A stretch of 64,000 bases of DNA from CAVTQY01 sp963736975 (GTDB lineage: Bacteria; Pseudomonadota; Alphaproteobacteria; Acetobacterales; Acetobacteraceae): contig CAVTQY010000001.1 of NCBI GenBank assembly GCA_963736975.1, positions 3,224,001-3,288,000 of the forward strand, given 5' to 3'. The stretch's first letter is position 1. Each line of letters opens with the position of its first letter. Under the pieces are notes generated by a model. That model saw nothing but the letters and a program-made list of their open reading frames with translations. It had not been told where the DNA came from and searched no databases. Both the position numbers and the translations under genes were made by a program. Positions 9,473 through 18,095 of this stretch are shown piece by piece.

Positions 9473-10585
9473 ATGAATGTTCCGGTCCTGGAGCGCACTC
9501 CCGACACATCCACCCAAAGCCTGTTGGGGTATGTCGATTGCGACGTGCACATCTATCCCGCCAAGCCGGCGGAACTCGATGCCTTCCTGCCGGACCGCTG
9601 GCGCCGGCATCGCGCCACGATCGGCGGCCGCACGCGGCAGGCCTTCGCTTTCACGGCGAACTATCCGCGCATGTCGCCGCAGGTGGGAATGCGGCTCGAT
9701 TCCTGGCCGCCGGGCGGAGGCATTCCGGGCTCCGACCTCGACTTCCTGAAAGAACAGTTGCTCGACCTGTTCGGCGCGTCGCACGGCGTCATGCTGCCGC
9801 TGGTCGGCCGCTGCTCCGACGAACGGAATGTCGAGTTTGGCGCCGCGATGTGCACGGCCGTGAACGATTGGCAGGCCGCGAACTGGTCGGATCGCGAACC
9901 GCGGCTGAAAGGCTCCGTGCAGGTCCCGGTGGAATACACCGAGGCAGCAATCGCCGAGATCGAGAAGCGCGCCGGGGACCGGCGCTTCGTGCAGGTGCAG
10001 ATGCCGCCGCGTGGGCTAGAGCCGCTCGGCCGCCGCCGCTACTGGCCGATCCTGGAAGCCTGCGCGGCCAACGGCTTTCCCATCGCGCTGCATCTCGGCG
10101 GCACCAGCGGACATCCATCGACCGGCGGCGGATGGCCCTCCTTCTACCACGAGGAGCACCCGTCCTACTGCCAGAGCATGGAGGCGCTGATCACCAGCCT
10201 GGTCTGCGAAGGCGTCTTCGAGCGTTTCCCCGATCTGCGCGTCGTCCTGGTGGAAGGTGGTTTTGCCTGGCTGCCGGCACTGACATGGCGGCTCGACAAG
10301 CACTACAAGCGCCTGCACGAGGAAGTGCCGCATCTCAAGCGCCTGCCCTCGGAATACATCCGCGATCATGTCTGGGTGACGACGCAGCCGATCGAAGAAC
10401 CGGAGCGGCCGGAAGACATGCTGGCCACACTGGAATGGGTCGGCTGGGACCGGGTGATGTTCTCCACCGACTACCCGCACTGGGACCAGGACGATCCGCG
10501 CTACGCCTTCAAGGTTCCCCTGCCGGAGAGTGGGCGGCAGAAGATCTTCCGCGACAACGCGGTGGCGTTCTACGGCTTGGAATGA
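9473..10585 (+). CDS. Amidohydrolase family protein (ACMSD-like), second of a tandem pair
   Basis: This 370-residue paralogue of the preceding protein has the matching motifs DCDVHIYP, IALHLGGTSGHPS and FSTDYPHWDQDD. The ATG at 9473 follows a GAGGAG sequence. The 3' end overlaps the Rieske gene in ATGA, so the three genes are almost certainly one operon with coupled translation. ACMSD-like enzymes remove a carboxyl group or hydrolyse rings in aromatic degradation. The Rieske partner hints at an oxidative step, but the oxygenase itself is not encoded here. Family assignment is secure; the reaction is not. Confidence 0.85.
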   Translation: MNVPVLERTPDTSTQSLLGYVDCDVHIYPAKPAELDAFLPDRWRRHRATIGGRTRQAFAFTANYPRMSPQVGMRLDSWPPGGGIPGSDLDFLKEQLLDLFGASHGVMLPLVGRCSDERNVEFGAAMCTAVNDWQAANWSDREPRLKGSVQVPVEYTEAAIAEIEKRAGDRRFVQVQMPPRGLEPLGRRRYWPILEACAANGFPIALHLGGTSGHPSTGGGWPSFYHEEHPSYCQSMEALITSLVCEGVFERFPDLRVVLVEGGFAWLPALTWRLDKHYKRLHEEVPHLKRLPSEYIRDHVWVTTQPIEEPERPEDMLATLEWVGWDRVMFSTDYPHWDQDDPRYAFKVPLPESGRQKIFRDNAVAFYGLE

Positions 10586-10995
10586 GCCTCCACGTTGTCG
10601 CCGAAGCGGGCGAGATCGCGCCGGGAACCTGCAAGATCGTCACCGTGCGAGGGCGCGAGATCGGCGTCTTCTTCGTCAACAACGAATATTTCGCGCTCAT
10701 CAACCGCTGCCCGCATGAAGGCGCGGCACTCTGCCGCGGCCGGTTGTTCGGCTTCATGGAAGCGGATCGGCCGGGCGCCTACAGGCTGGTCCGCAAGGGC
10801 GAAATGCTGCGCTGCCCGTGGCACGGCTGGGAATTCGATATCCGCACCGGCCAGTCCTGGTGCGAGCCCGACAGCGTGCGGGCGCGCACCTACAACGTGA
10901 CCGTCGCGCCGGGCGAAGACCTCGCGAAGGGGCCGTTCCTCGCGGAGACGGTGCCGGTGCGGGTGGAGCAGAACTACGTCGTGGTCGAAGTCTGA
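10582..10995 (+). CDS. Rieske [2Fe-2S] ferredoxin-type protein
   Basis: This 137-residue small Rieske protein begins at the ATG at 10582 that overlaps the upstream stop. Both cluster-binding motifs are present: RCPHEGAALC near residue 36 and RCPWHGWEFD near residue 77, giving two Cys and two His ligands. There is no signal peptide or membrane segment, so it is a soluble electron carrier of the oxygenase-ferredoxin class or a regulatory Rieske subunit. The insertion between the two motifs (GFMEADRPGAYRLVRKGEM) is longer than in minimal ferredoxins. It probably works with the two amidohydrolases; no reductase or oxygenase gene is adjacent. Confidence 0.9.
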   Translation: MSLHVVAEAGEIAPGTCKIVTVRGREIGVFFVNNEYFALINRCPHEGAALCRGRLFGFMEADRPGAYRLVRKGEMLRCPWHGWEFDIRTGQSWCEPDSVRARTYNVTVAPGEDLAKGPFLAETVPVRVEQNYVVVEV

Positions 10996-11399
10996 CCAGC
11001 CGCATCCCCCGCAGGGCGGCCGGCGAGCACCTCTCGGAGCGCCCCGAGCAGGTTGTCCAGTCGGATCGGTTTATCGAGCAGGACAAGGGGACCTTCCCCC
11101 TCGTGCTGCAGCGTGCTCCGCCAGTCCGACGGGGCGTATCCGGTCATCACCACTACGGGCAGCTTCGGACAGATCGCGCGCAAACGCCGCACCAGCGCCC
11201 GGCCGTCGAGCCTCGGCATCCTGAGATCGGTCAGCAGCGCTGCGATCTTCAACTGCCCGGCGGTCTCCAAGGCTGCCTGCCCGTCAGGGCTGACGGTGAC
11301 GCAGTAGCCCTGTTCCGTGAGGTAGTCATCGACTGTTGCCGCAAACAGCGCGTCGTCCTCGGCAACCAGGACGCGGCGGCAGACAGCATTCTGGACCAT
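10974..11399 (-). CDS. Stand-alone response-regulator receiver domain
   Basis: This 141-residue CheY-like protein has acidic pocket VAEDDAL, phosphoacceptor Asp in LLTDLRMPRLDG, Thr/Ser switch VVMTGYAP, and Lys in LLDKPIRLDNLL. No output domain follows, so it must signal by protein contact or act in a phosphorelay. It is convergent with the Rieske gene, overlapping it by 22 bases at the 3' ends. No kinase is adjacent. The hybrid kinase at 55 kb carries a receiver of the same style (TDYAMPGMSGREL), but a link is only speculative. Confidence 0.88.
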   Translation of the reverse strand: MVQNAVCRRVLVAEDDALFAATVDDYLTEQGYCVTVSPDGQAALETAGQLKIAALLTDLRMPRLDGRALVRRLRAICPKLPVVVMTGYAPSDWRSTLQHEGEGPLVLLDKPIRLDNLLGALREVLAGRPAGDAAGQTSTTT

Positions 11400-11468
11400 G
11401 TGCGTCGCTCCCCCTGACCCACGCCTGCAACATACCCCCAGGCCACGATCACCGTCGCGCCGCCCGAC

Positions 11469-12824
11469 TCACCGCGCCGGCGGCACCCCCGCCTCGCGGA
11501 GCGCGGCAGCCTGCCGCTCGGCCAGGGCTTGCTCGTCGAAATCCTCAACCAGCCGGCGGAACAAGCGGCTCCAGTTCAGCTCGGCCCCGAGCCGCAAGAA
11601 TACTCCGCCAAGCCCGATCGCCGAACGGTCCATCAACACGAATTCGCGCGGCGGGCGAACGCCGCCAGTGCGTTTCAGCCCAGCATGCACCCGCTCCGCG
11701 ACCTCGCGCCCATACAGCGGGTCATTGGTCTCCTGGATGCGGCGCGCGCGGTCCTCCAGCAACGGTTCGTAGAGGAACTTGGCCCACATATTCAGGACGT
11801 CGGTCTTTTCGCGCGTAAGTTTGGTGAACCCCCAGGTCTCGTATGCCTGGTGCGCCTTCGCGTCGTCGCCGTCCCGCACCGCTTCATACAGGTCTATGAC
11901 GCCGCGCACGAATTTCGGCGCGAACACCCGGATGGCGCCGAAATCCAGCAGGTTGACCGAGGCATCCGGCCGCACCTGGTAGTTGCCGAGATGCGGATCG
12001 CCATGGATCACGCCATAGCGGTAGAACGGAACGTACCAAGCATGAAACAACGCCTCGGCGATGCGGTTGCGCTCTTCGAGCGGGGGCGCCTCTTGCAGCC
12101 GATGCAGCAGCGGGCGGCCGTCGAGCCATGTCATCGTCAGCAATCGCCTGGTACAGTAGCCCGGGATCGGTGTCGGCACGTGCACGGTTGGCACATCGGC
12201 CAGCATCAGCCCGTAGAGCCGCATCTGCGCGGCCTCGCGCTCGTAATCGACCTCCTCGCGCAGGCGCTGGGTCAGTTCCTTGTAGATTTCCTCGTGATCG
12301 ATCGCATTGTCCATGCGATGATAGATCGCCATGGCAACGCGCAATTGGCGCAGATCGGCTTCCACCGTGCTCGCCATGTCGGGATATTGCAACTTGCAAG
12401 CGACCTCTGTGCCATCTGTCAGACGAGCACGATGCACCTGGCCGAGGCTGGCAGCTGCCGCCGCCTCGCGGCTGAAGCTGGTGAACCTCGATTCCCATCC
12501 GGGCCCCAACTCGCTCGCCATCCGGCGACGGACGAAGTTCCACCCCATCGGCGGTGCGTTCGCCTGCAACTCGGCAAGCTGGTCGGCATATTCCACCGGC
12601 AGAGCATCCGGCACGGTGGAGAGGAACTGCGCCACCTTCATCAGCGGCCCTTTCAGGCCGCCAAGAACCGCCCGCAAATCTTCCGCATGCGCGCTCCGAT
12701 CGGTCTTAATGCCGAAGACGCGCGCCCCCGCCACGCGTGCGGCGATGCCGCCCACCGCTCCTGACGTGCGTGCCATGCGGCGAAGTTCGCCGATCAGCGA
12801 GGCATCGCCCTCGTCACGCGCCAT
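11469..12824 (-). CDS. ABC1/UbiB-family atypical kinase
   Basis: This 451-residue ABC1 (UbiB/COQ8) protein kinase-like protein has GPLMKVAQFLS (the KxGQ-type motif, here KVAQ), AAASLGQVHRA (an ala-rich ATP loop), CKLQYP with the nucleotide-binding Lys, VIHGDPHLGNY and LLDFGAIR. The family supports ubiquinone synthesis or lipid export in other bacteria. There is no clear C-terminal membrane anchor, unlike UbiB itself. It starts at the ATG overlapping the pepF stop by one base (TGATG), so it is coupled to the peptidase gene. It is better called an AarF/ABC1 kinase than UbiB. Confidence 0.88.
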   Translation of the reverse strand: MARDEGDASLIGELRRMARTSGAVGGIAARVAGARVFGIKTDRSAHAEDLRAVLGGLKGPLMKVAQFLSTVPDALPVEYADQLAELQANAPPMGWNFVRRRMASELGPGWESRFTSFSREAAAAASLGQVHRARLTDGTEVACKLQYPDMASTVEADLRQLRVAMAIYHRMDNAIDHEEIYKELTQRLREEVDYEREAAQMRLYGLMLADVPTVHVPTPIPGYCTRRLLTMTWLDGRPLLHRLQEAPPLEERNRIAEALFHAWYVPFYRYGVIHGDPHLGNYQVRPDASVNLLDFGAIRVFAPKFVRGVIDLYEAVRDGDDAKAHQAYETWGFTKLTREKTDVLNMWAKFLYEPLLEDRARRIQETNDPLYGREVAERVHAGLKRTGGVRPPREFVLMDRSAIGLGGVFLRLGAELNWSRLFRRLVEDFDEQALAERQAAALREAGVPPAR

Positions 12825-14626
12825 CAGGCGACGGTCTCCAGTTCATCGATGAAACCGGCAATCACGTCGAGCCCCTTTTTCCAGAACGCCGGATCGGATG
12901 CATCGAGCCCGAACGGCGCCAGCAGCTCCTTATGCCGCTTCGTCCCGCCGGCGCGCAGCATCTCGAGATATTTCTCCTGAAACCCCCGATAGCCGCCCTG
13001 GAACACGCCGTACATTGCATTCACCAGACAGTCGCCGAACGCATAAGCATACACGTAGAACGGCGTGTGGATGAAATGCGGCACATACGACCAGAACACA
13101 TCGTATTCGGGCGTGAACTCGAACGCAGGCCCAAGGCTTTCGGTCTGCACCTCGCGCCAGATCGCACCGATCCGTTCAGGCAGCAGCTCGCCCTTCCGAC
13201 GCTCGTCATGCAGCAGCGTTTCGAAGCGATAGAAGGCGATCTGGCGCACCACGGTGTTGAGCATGTCCTCGACTTTTGCCGCCAGCATCAGGCGACGGCG
13301 GCGCGGGTCGCGCTCGGCGTCCAGCATGGCGCGGAAGGTCAGCATTTCGCCGAACACGCTGGCGGTTTCCGCAAGCGTCAGCGGCGTGCTGGACAACAAA
13401 TAGCCTTGCGCTTCGCTGGCGAGTACCTGATGCACGCCGTGCCCCAGCTCGTGGGCAAGAGTCATCACATCGCGCGTGCGGCCATGATAGTTCAGCAGCA
13501 GATAAGGATGCGCTGAGGGCACCGTGGGATGCGCGAACGCACCCCCTGCCTTGCCAGGCCGCAACGTCGCATCGATCCACGGGCGATCGAAGAAGCGGGA
13601 GCCGATCTCGGCCATTTCGCGGCTGAACGCGCCATAGGCGGTCAGCACCCGCTCGCGCGCCTCGTCCCAGGCAATATGGCGGTCGTCGTCATCCGGCAAG
13701 GGCGCATTGCGGTCCCAGTGCTGTAGCCTGGGCAGCTCCAGCCATTTCGCTTTCATCCGGTAATAACGATGCGCGAGCCGGCCGTAATCGGCGCGCACCG
13801 CCGATACCAGCGCGTCCACCACCTCATCCTCGACCATGTTGGCGCGGTTGCGCGCGCTGGCGGGCCGCGGATAGTGCCGCCACGTGTCAATGATTTCCTT
13901 GTCCTTGGCGAGCGTGTTGGTGATCAATCCGAACAGCTTGATGTTGCGGCCGAACGCCTCGCCGATGGCCCGACCGGCGGCCTCGCGCGCCGCGCGATCG
14001 GGATCCGACAGTTTGTTGAGAGCGGCGCTGACTGTGAGCTGCTCGCCGGTCACCGGGATGCGCATGGCAGCGACGGTCTCGTCGAACAACCGGCTCCAGG
14101 CCGAATGACCGGTGACTTCCTTTTCGTGCAGCAGTTTCTCCAGCTCGTCGGAGAGCTGATGCTGGCGGAACACGCGAAGGTCGCGCAGCCACGGCTGCCA
14201 GCGCGCCAGTGCGGGGTCGGCAAGCTTCGTCTCCAGCTCGGCGTCGTCGAGCCGGTTCAGCTCCAGCGTGAAGAAAATCAACTGGCTGCTGATCGCGGTC
14301 ACCCGTTCATTGACGGTCTGGTAGAACCGCCCGATCGCCGGATCAGTCGAATTGCTGGCGAACAAAAGCTGGCCATAGGACATCAGCCGCCCGAGCCGCT
14401 CCTCGATCCGCTCATACTCGGCAATCGCAGCAGCTAGCTCGCGTCCGGACAGGCCGACCAGCTTTCCCGCCCAATCCGCCGCGAAAGCGCGCGCATCCTT
14501 GTCGGCTTCCTCGAAGTCGGCCTTTACAGCCGGACTTTCCGGCGCGGGATAGAGGTTCGAAAGGTCCCAAACGGGCAGGGCATCTGGCGGCGCGGCGGAT
14601 TTTTCTGGTACTTCGATCTGCCGCAT
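12824..14626 (-). CDS. pepF: Oligoendopeptidase F (M3 family metallopeptidase)
   Basis: This 600-residue cytosolic zinc peptidase cleaves oligopeptides. The active site is TLAHELGHGVHQ (HExxH) near residue 390, followed by the third ligand in LAETASVFGE. The N-terminal PepF domain (LSNLYPAPESPAV, LFASNSTDP) is present, and length fits the family. The start is placed at the ATG at 14626 (MRQIEVPEKS). The frame stays open to 15316 but that extension runs antisense through the acyl-CoA synthetase gene. It is co-transcribed with the ABC1 kinase through a one-base TGATG overlap. Confidence 0.93.
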   Translation of the reverse strand: MRQIEVPEKSAAPPDALPVWDLSNLYPAPESPAVKADFEEADKDARAFAADWAGKLVGLSGRELAAAIAEYERIEERLGRLMSYGQLLFASNSTDPAIGRFYQTVNERVTAISSQLIFFTLELNRLDDAELETKLADPALARWQPWLRDLRVFRQHQLSDELEKLLHEKEVTGHSAWSRLFDETVAAMRIPVTGEQLTVSAALNKLSDPDRAAREAAGRAIGEAFGRNIKLFGLITNTLAKDKEIIDTWRHYPRPASARNRANMVEDEVVDALVSAVRADYGRLAHRYYRMKAKWLELPRLQHWDRNAPLPDDDDRHIAWDEARERVLTAYGAFSREMAEIGSRFFDRPWIDATLRPGKAGGAFAHPTVPSAHPYLLLNYHGRTRDVMTLAHELGHGVHQVLASEAQGYLLSSTPLTLAETASVFGEMLTFRAMLDAERDPRRRRLMLAAKVEDMLNTVVRQIAFYRFETLLHDERRKGELLPERIGAIWREVQTESLGPAFEFTPEYDVFWSYVPHFIHTPFYVYAYAFGDCLVNAMYGVFQGGYRGFQEKYLEMLRAGGTKRHKELLAPFGLDASDPAFWKKGLDVIAGFIDELETVA

Positions 14627-14719
14627 CGCTCGTGCATCCTGCGTTGATATGACGGCGTTGCATGTAAGCCCGTCCGGACCCGCGTCAAAGGGCGGCTGAC
14701 CCGGGCGGCGGGAGGGGAG

Positions 14720-16429
14720 TTGCCGAGAGTCTATCCAACCTGGCCCAACCTGGCCGCCATGATGTTCGCCCGCGCCGCTGAGTGGCCGCGACGGCCCATG
14801 TTGCGCCACTTCCGCGACGGAAACTGGCAGAGCATCACCTGGGCCGAGTTCGCACGCTGCGCCGCTTCCGTCGCCCGGCATCTTACAACCGAGGGGCTCG
14901 TCGCAGGTGACCGGGTGCTGATCGTCTCCGAAAACCGGCCGGAATATCCGATCGCCGAGACCGCCCTGATGGCCATCGGCGCGGTCCCGGTTCCGGCCTA
15001 TATCAGCAACACGGTCGAGGATCACGCGCATATCCTTCGCGATTCCGGCGCCCGCGCGGCGATTGTCTCCAGCCCCGCCTTGGCCGACCGTGTCTGCGCG
15101 GCGGCGGAGCGCTCCGGCGGTCTCGACCTGCTGGCGGTAATGGACGAAGCGCCGAGCGGTGCGCGCCTGCTCCCCTGGGCGGCGTTGGCCGGCGACACCT
15201 CGCCGCCGCCGGACGATGTCGCGCAGGCGGCAGTGCAAATCGATGGCAGCCGCCTCGCTTGTCTGATCTACACCTCCGGCACGGGCGGCATGCCGAAAGG
15301 CGTGATGCTGGCGCACCAGGCGATCCTGTCGAACTGCCGCGGCGCCTGCGAATTACTGCGTCCGCTGAACCTGAGGGACGAAATCTACCTCTCATATCTG
15401 CCGACAGCGCACAGCTACGAGCACACGGTGGGGCTCTTCTTCCTGCCGAGCATCGGCACCGAGATCGTTTATGCGCGCGGCGTCGAGCACCTCGCCACCG
15501 ACATGCTGACGGTTCGGCCGACCATCCTGACCGCCGTGCCGCGCGTGCTGGAGGTGATCCGGGCACGCGTGCTGGGCCAGGTGGCGCGCCAGCCCGCCTG
15601 GCAGCAGCGCCTGTTCGATCTCGCGCTGGCGATCGGCCTCAAGCGCGTGGATGGGGTGCGGCTCAGCCCTGTGGAGCGCCTGCTGGACCCTGTGCTGGAC
15701 CGCGCGGTTCGCGCCAAGGTGCGCGCGCGGTTCGGCGGCCGGCTGGTCGGCGCCATGTGCGGTGGCGCCCGGCTGGAGCCGGAAGTCGGGCGGTTCTTCC
15801 TCGCGCTCGGTGTTCTGGTCATGCAGGGCTACGGCCAGACCGAGGCGGGACCCGTCATAAGCGCCAATCCGCCGGATGCGATCCGCATCGACACGGTCGG
15901 GCGGCCGCTGGAAGGCGTGGAGCTGCGCATCGTCGAGGACGGCGAAATCCTGGTACGCGGCGAGCTGGTGATGGACGGCTACTGGAGCCGCCCGGAGGAA
16001 ACCGCCGCCACCATACGCGACGGCTGGCTGCATACCGGCGATATCGGCACGCTCGATACAGACGGGTATCTGCGCATCACCGACCGCAAGAAGGATATTA
16101 TCGTCCTGTCCGGCGGCGAGAATGTTTCACCCGCAAAGATCGAGGGAATGTTGATCGCGGAGCCGGAGATCGCGCAGGCCGTTGTGACCGGAGACGGCCG
16201 GTCAGGGCTTTCCGCCTTGTTGGTGCCGGCGGACGGAGCCGACGATGTGGCGGTCGCCCTGGCGCTGACGCGCGTGAATAAACGGCTGTCGGTCACGGAA
16301 CGCATTCGCCGGCATGCGATCGTGGCGCCGTTCACCCTCGACAACGGCCTGCTGACGCCATCGCACAAAGTGCGCCGTCTGGCGGTGATGCGCGCAAACA
16401 CCGAGGTGCTGCACAAGCTCCACGCCTGA
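14720..16429 (+). CDS. AMP-dependent long-chain acyl-CoA synthetase
   Basis: This 569-residue ANL-superfamily ligase activates a carboxylic acid to an acyl-CoA through an adenylate. Motifs are IYTSGTGGMPKGVMLAH (P-loop), MQGYGQTEAGP, DGWLHTGDIG, ITDRKKDIIVLSGGENVSP, and a C-terminal Lys in LTPSHKVRR. This spacing matches FadD15-type long-chain fatty acyl-CoA synthetases. The start is uncertain: TTG at 14720 has GGAGGGG directly upstream, but the spacing is short, and a Met about 13 codons in is possible. It is divergent from pepF. It may supply acyl-CoA to the biotin-dependent carboxylase or beta-oxidation elsewhere. Confidence 0.88.
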   Translation: MPRVYPTWPNLAAMMFARAAEWPRRPMLRHFRDGNWQSITWAEFARCAASVARHLTTEGLVAGDRVLIVSENRPEYPIAETALMAIGAVPVPAYISNTVEDHAHILRDSGARAAIVSSPALADRVCAAAERSGGLDLLAVMDEAPSGARLLPWAALAGDTSPPPDDVAQAAVQIDGSRLACLIYTSGTGGMPKGVMLAHQAILSNCRGACELLRPLNLRDEIYLSYLPTAHSYEHTVGLFFLPSIGTEIVYARGVEHLATDMLTVRPTILTAVPRVLEVIRARVLGQVARQPAWQQRLFDLALAIGLKRVDGVRLSPVERLLDPVLDRAVRAKVRARFGGRLVGAMCGGARLEPEVGRFFLALGVLVMQGYGQTEAGPVISANPPDAIRIDTVGRPLEGVELRIVEDGEILVRGELVMDGYWSRPEETAATIRDGWLHTGDIGTLDTDGYLRITDRKKDIIVLSGGENVSPAKIEGMLIAEPEIAQAVVTGDGRSGLSALLVPADGADDVAVALALTRVNKRLSVTERIRRHAIVAPFTLDNGLLTPSHKVRRLAVMRANTEVLHKLHA

Positions 16430-16557
16430 GCCGCGCCGAACCCTTGAATATCGCATGTCAGCCGACCGCTGAAGCGGCGGCGCGAAACTCAAGGACCCTT
16501 ATAGTAGTGACGGCCCGCCTTGTGTCGCATGTTCAGTGGATGCCCGTCCGTCGGGGT

Positions 16558-16938
16558 TCATCCCGCCGCTTGCAGCACGGCCACCAATTCATTCCGCCGG
16601 AACGGCTTCCTCAGCACAGCGATATCGTCGTTGGCGTGAAACCGCGCCACCCCCTTCGCCAGCTTCAAATACCCGTCGCTCAACCCCGAAGTCACCACAA
16701 TGCGGGAATGAATGCCGGTCAGCAGGAGCTCATTCAGCACCTCGATCCCGTCCTTCTCCGGCATGATCATGTCGAGGACAACGACGTGGGGCCGGAAATC
16801 GAGAAAAACGTCGATCGCTTCCTTCGGCCGCGTCAGCTCCCGTGCTTCGTAACCAAGTTCGCCGGCGATCATCCCCACCACCTTGGCGATCCCCTTCTGG
16901 TCATCGATGACCAGCAGCTTTTTCGCAGCAACTTCCAT
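16558..16938 (-). CDS. Stand-alone receiver domain, divergent from a lone DHp protein
   Basis: This 126-residue CheY-like receiver has LLVIDDQKGIAKV (acidic pocket), phosphoacceptor Asp in VVVLDMIMPEKDGIEV, switch Ser/Thr in IVVTSGLSDG and Lys in VLRKPFRRNEL. The start is the ATG at 16938, seven to eight bases after AAGGAGAGG. It has no output domain. The neighbouring divergent gene at 17150 encodes only a histidine-containing dimerisation helix pair, so the two could be a minimal phosphorelay. The intergenic region (about 210 bases) would hold both promoters. Confidence 0.85.
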   Translation of the reverse strand: MEVAAKKLLVIDDQKGIAKVVGMIAGELGYEARELTRPKEAIDVFLDFRPHVVVLDMIMPEKDGIEVLNELLLTGIHSRIVVTSGLSDGYLKLAKGVARFHANDDIAVLRKPFRRNELVAVLQAAG

Positions 16939-17149
16939 GCCCCTCTCCTTCCCCAATCTCACGTTTGCGTGAGCGCAGGGGTTATCGCTGCCGCCCAGGA
17001 CTCCAATCATCAACGACGCAGCAATTTTCCGTTAAATCTCAGTCAAAATGCACAAATGTTCATCGCGCGCCCGCACCGGCCGGCAAACGCCCTGGGCAAT
17101 GGTTTCCAACATCATAATGTATTGATGCGCCTCTCAGGCGAGTCCAACG

Positions 17150-17446
17150 ATGCGAGACGTGCAGAAACCGGCGCGCCGCACGAAGGTAACGGAACGTGGC
17201 AAATCGCCGCCTCGACGCGCTCCCCGTACTCCAGCGCGACACCTGAAGCTCAGGCACGAGGTCAACAATCTCCTCGCCATCATCATCGGCAATCTCGACC
17301 TGATCGCCCAATCCTCTCGCGGCAATCCAGAACTCGACGAAGTGGCTCGTGAAGCGCTGGAGGCAGCGCTGCGGATGACAGCTCTGGCTGACGAACTGCT
17401 TGCCGTGGGCCGCAAAGCGAAGACGAGGGCCAAATCACCGCGGTAA
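17150..17446 (+). CDS. Lone HisKA-like (DHp) histidine phosphotransfer protein
   Basis: This 98-residue protein has a basic N-terminal 30 residues, then an H-box LRHEVNNLLAIIIGNLDLIAQ with His36. This resembles the VAHDFNNLLAVIVGSLEL box of the hybrid kinase at 55 kb. A second helix (REALEAALRMTALADELLAVGR) would complete a four-helix dimer. No ATP-binding domain follows: the frame stops at 17446 and the next gene is unrelated. Coding status rests on this strong domain match and on the divergent receiver neighbour; no strong ribosome-binding site is seen. It could be phosphorylated by another kinase and hand phosphate to the receiver at 16558-16938. Confidence 0.65.
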   Translation: MRDVQKPARRTKVTERGKSPPRRAPRTPARHLKLRHEVNNLLAIIIGNLDLIAQSSRGNPELDEVAREALEAALRMTALADELLAVGRKAKTRAKSPR

Positions 17447-17513
17447 CCATAACTTTGCCCGGCCTTTCCCCGCCTCTATGATCCCCAGCGTTCGACAACC
17501 GGGAGCAGGCAGC

Positions 17514-18080
17514 ATGAGCGACGGCGGGACGGTTCGGATTGTGGGCATCTCCGGCAGCTTGCGGCGCGGTTCTTTCAATACGGCCGCGCTGCGCACTGCG
17601 CTGGAGCTGGCGCCCGACGGCATGCGGATCGAGCCGTTCGATCTCGCGCCTATCCCGCTCTACAACGAGGACGTCAAGCAACAGGGCTTTCCGCCGCCGG
17701 TCGCGGATCTGCGCCAGCGCGTGAAAGAAGCCGATGGGCTGTTGATCGCCACGCCCGAATACAATTACTCGATGTCGGGCGTGCTGAAGAACACGATCGA
17801 CTGGGTCTCCCGCCCGCCGGACCAGCCTTTCGACGGCAAGCCGATCGCCATCATGGGGGCGAGCATGGGCGCGCTCGGCACCGCCCGCGCGCAGTATCAC
17901 CTGCGGCAGTGCTTCATCTTTCTGAACGGTTATGTGATGAACCGGCCGGAGGTGATGATCACCCAGGCACAGAACAAATTCGATGCCGAGGGCAAACTGA
18001 CCGACCAGCCGACGCGCGATTTCATCGCCGCCATGCTGACCGCCTTCAAGGCGTGGACGATCAGGATGCGAGGGCAGTAA
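17514..18080 (+). CDS. NADPH-dependent FMN reductase (flavodoxin-like)
   Basis: This 188-residue flavoprotein of the NAD(P)H-dependent FMN/azoreductase (SsuE/ArsH/ChrR-like) family has the FMN phosphate loop GISGSLRRGSFNTAALR near residue 10, TPEYNYSMSGVLKNTIDW near residue 78 and GASMGALGTAR near residue 115. These are standard for the family. The start is the ATG at 17514 with a GGGAGC sequence upstream. An upstream in-frame extension to 17400 lacks conserved sequence. The expected activity is reduction of FMN, quinones or metals using NADPH. It is convergent with the cyclase gene, 15 bases apart. Confidence 0.92.
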   Translation: MSDGGTVRIVGISGSLRRGSFNTAALRTALELAPDGMRIEPFDLAPIPLYNEDVKQQGFPPPVADLRQRVKEADGLLIATPEYNYSMSGVLKNTIDWVSRPPDQPFDGKPIAIMGASMGALGTARAQYHLRQCFIFLNGYVMNRPEVMITQAQNKFDAEGKLTDQPTRDFIAAMLTAFKAWTIRMRGQ

Positions 18081-18095
18081 GGCCAGACCTCGCTG

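Noticed and set aside
9538..10581. Open frame joined upstream to the Rieske gene
   Set aside because: It is another frame of the second amidohydrolase, Arg-rich and without motifs; the Rieske ATG overlaps the hydrolase stop.
14627..15316. Upstream extension of the pepF frame
   Set aside because: Runs antisense through the acyl-CoA synthetase gene and has no PepF similarity; the ATG at 14626 gives the normal family length.
16444..17352. Plus-strand open frame of 302 codons over the receiver and DHp genes
   Set aside because: It is antisense to the receiver and in another frame of the DHp gene, and its His/Pro/Gln-rich composition is typical of a shadow.
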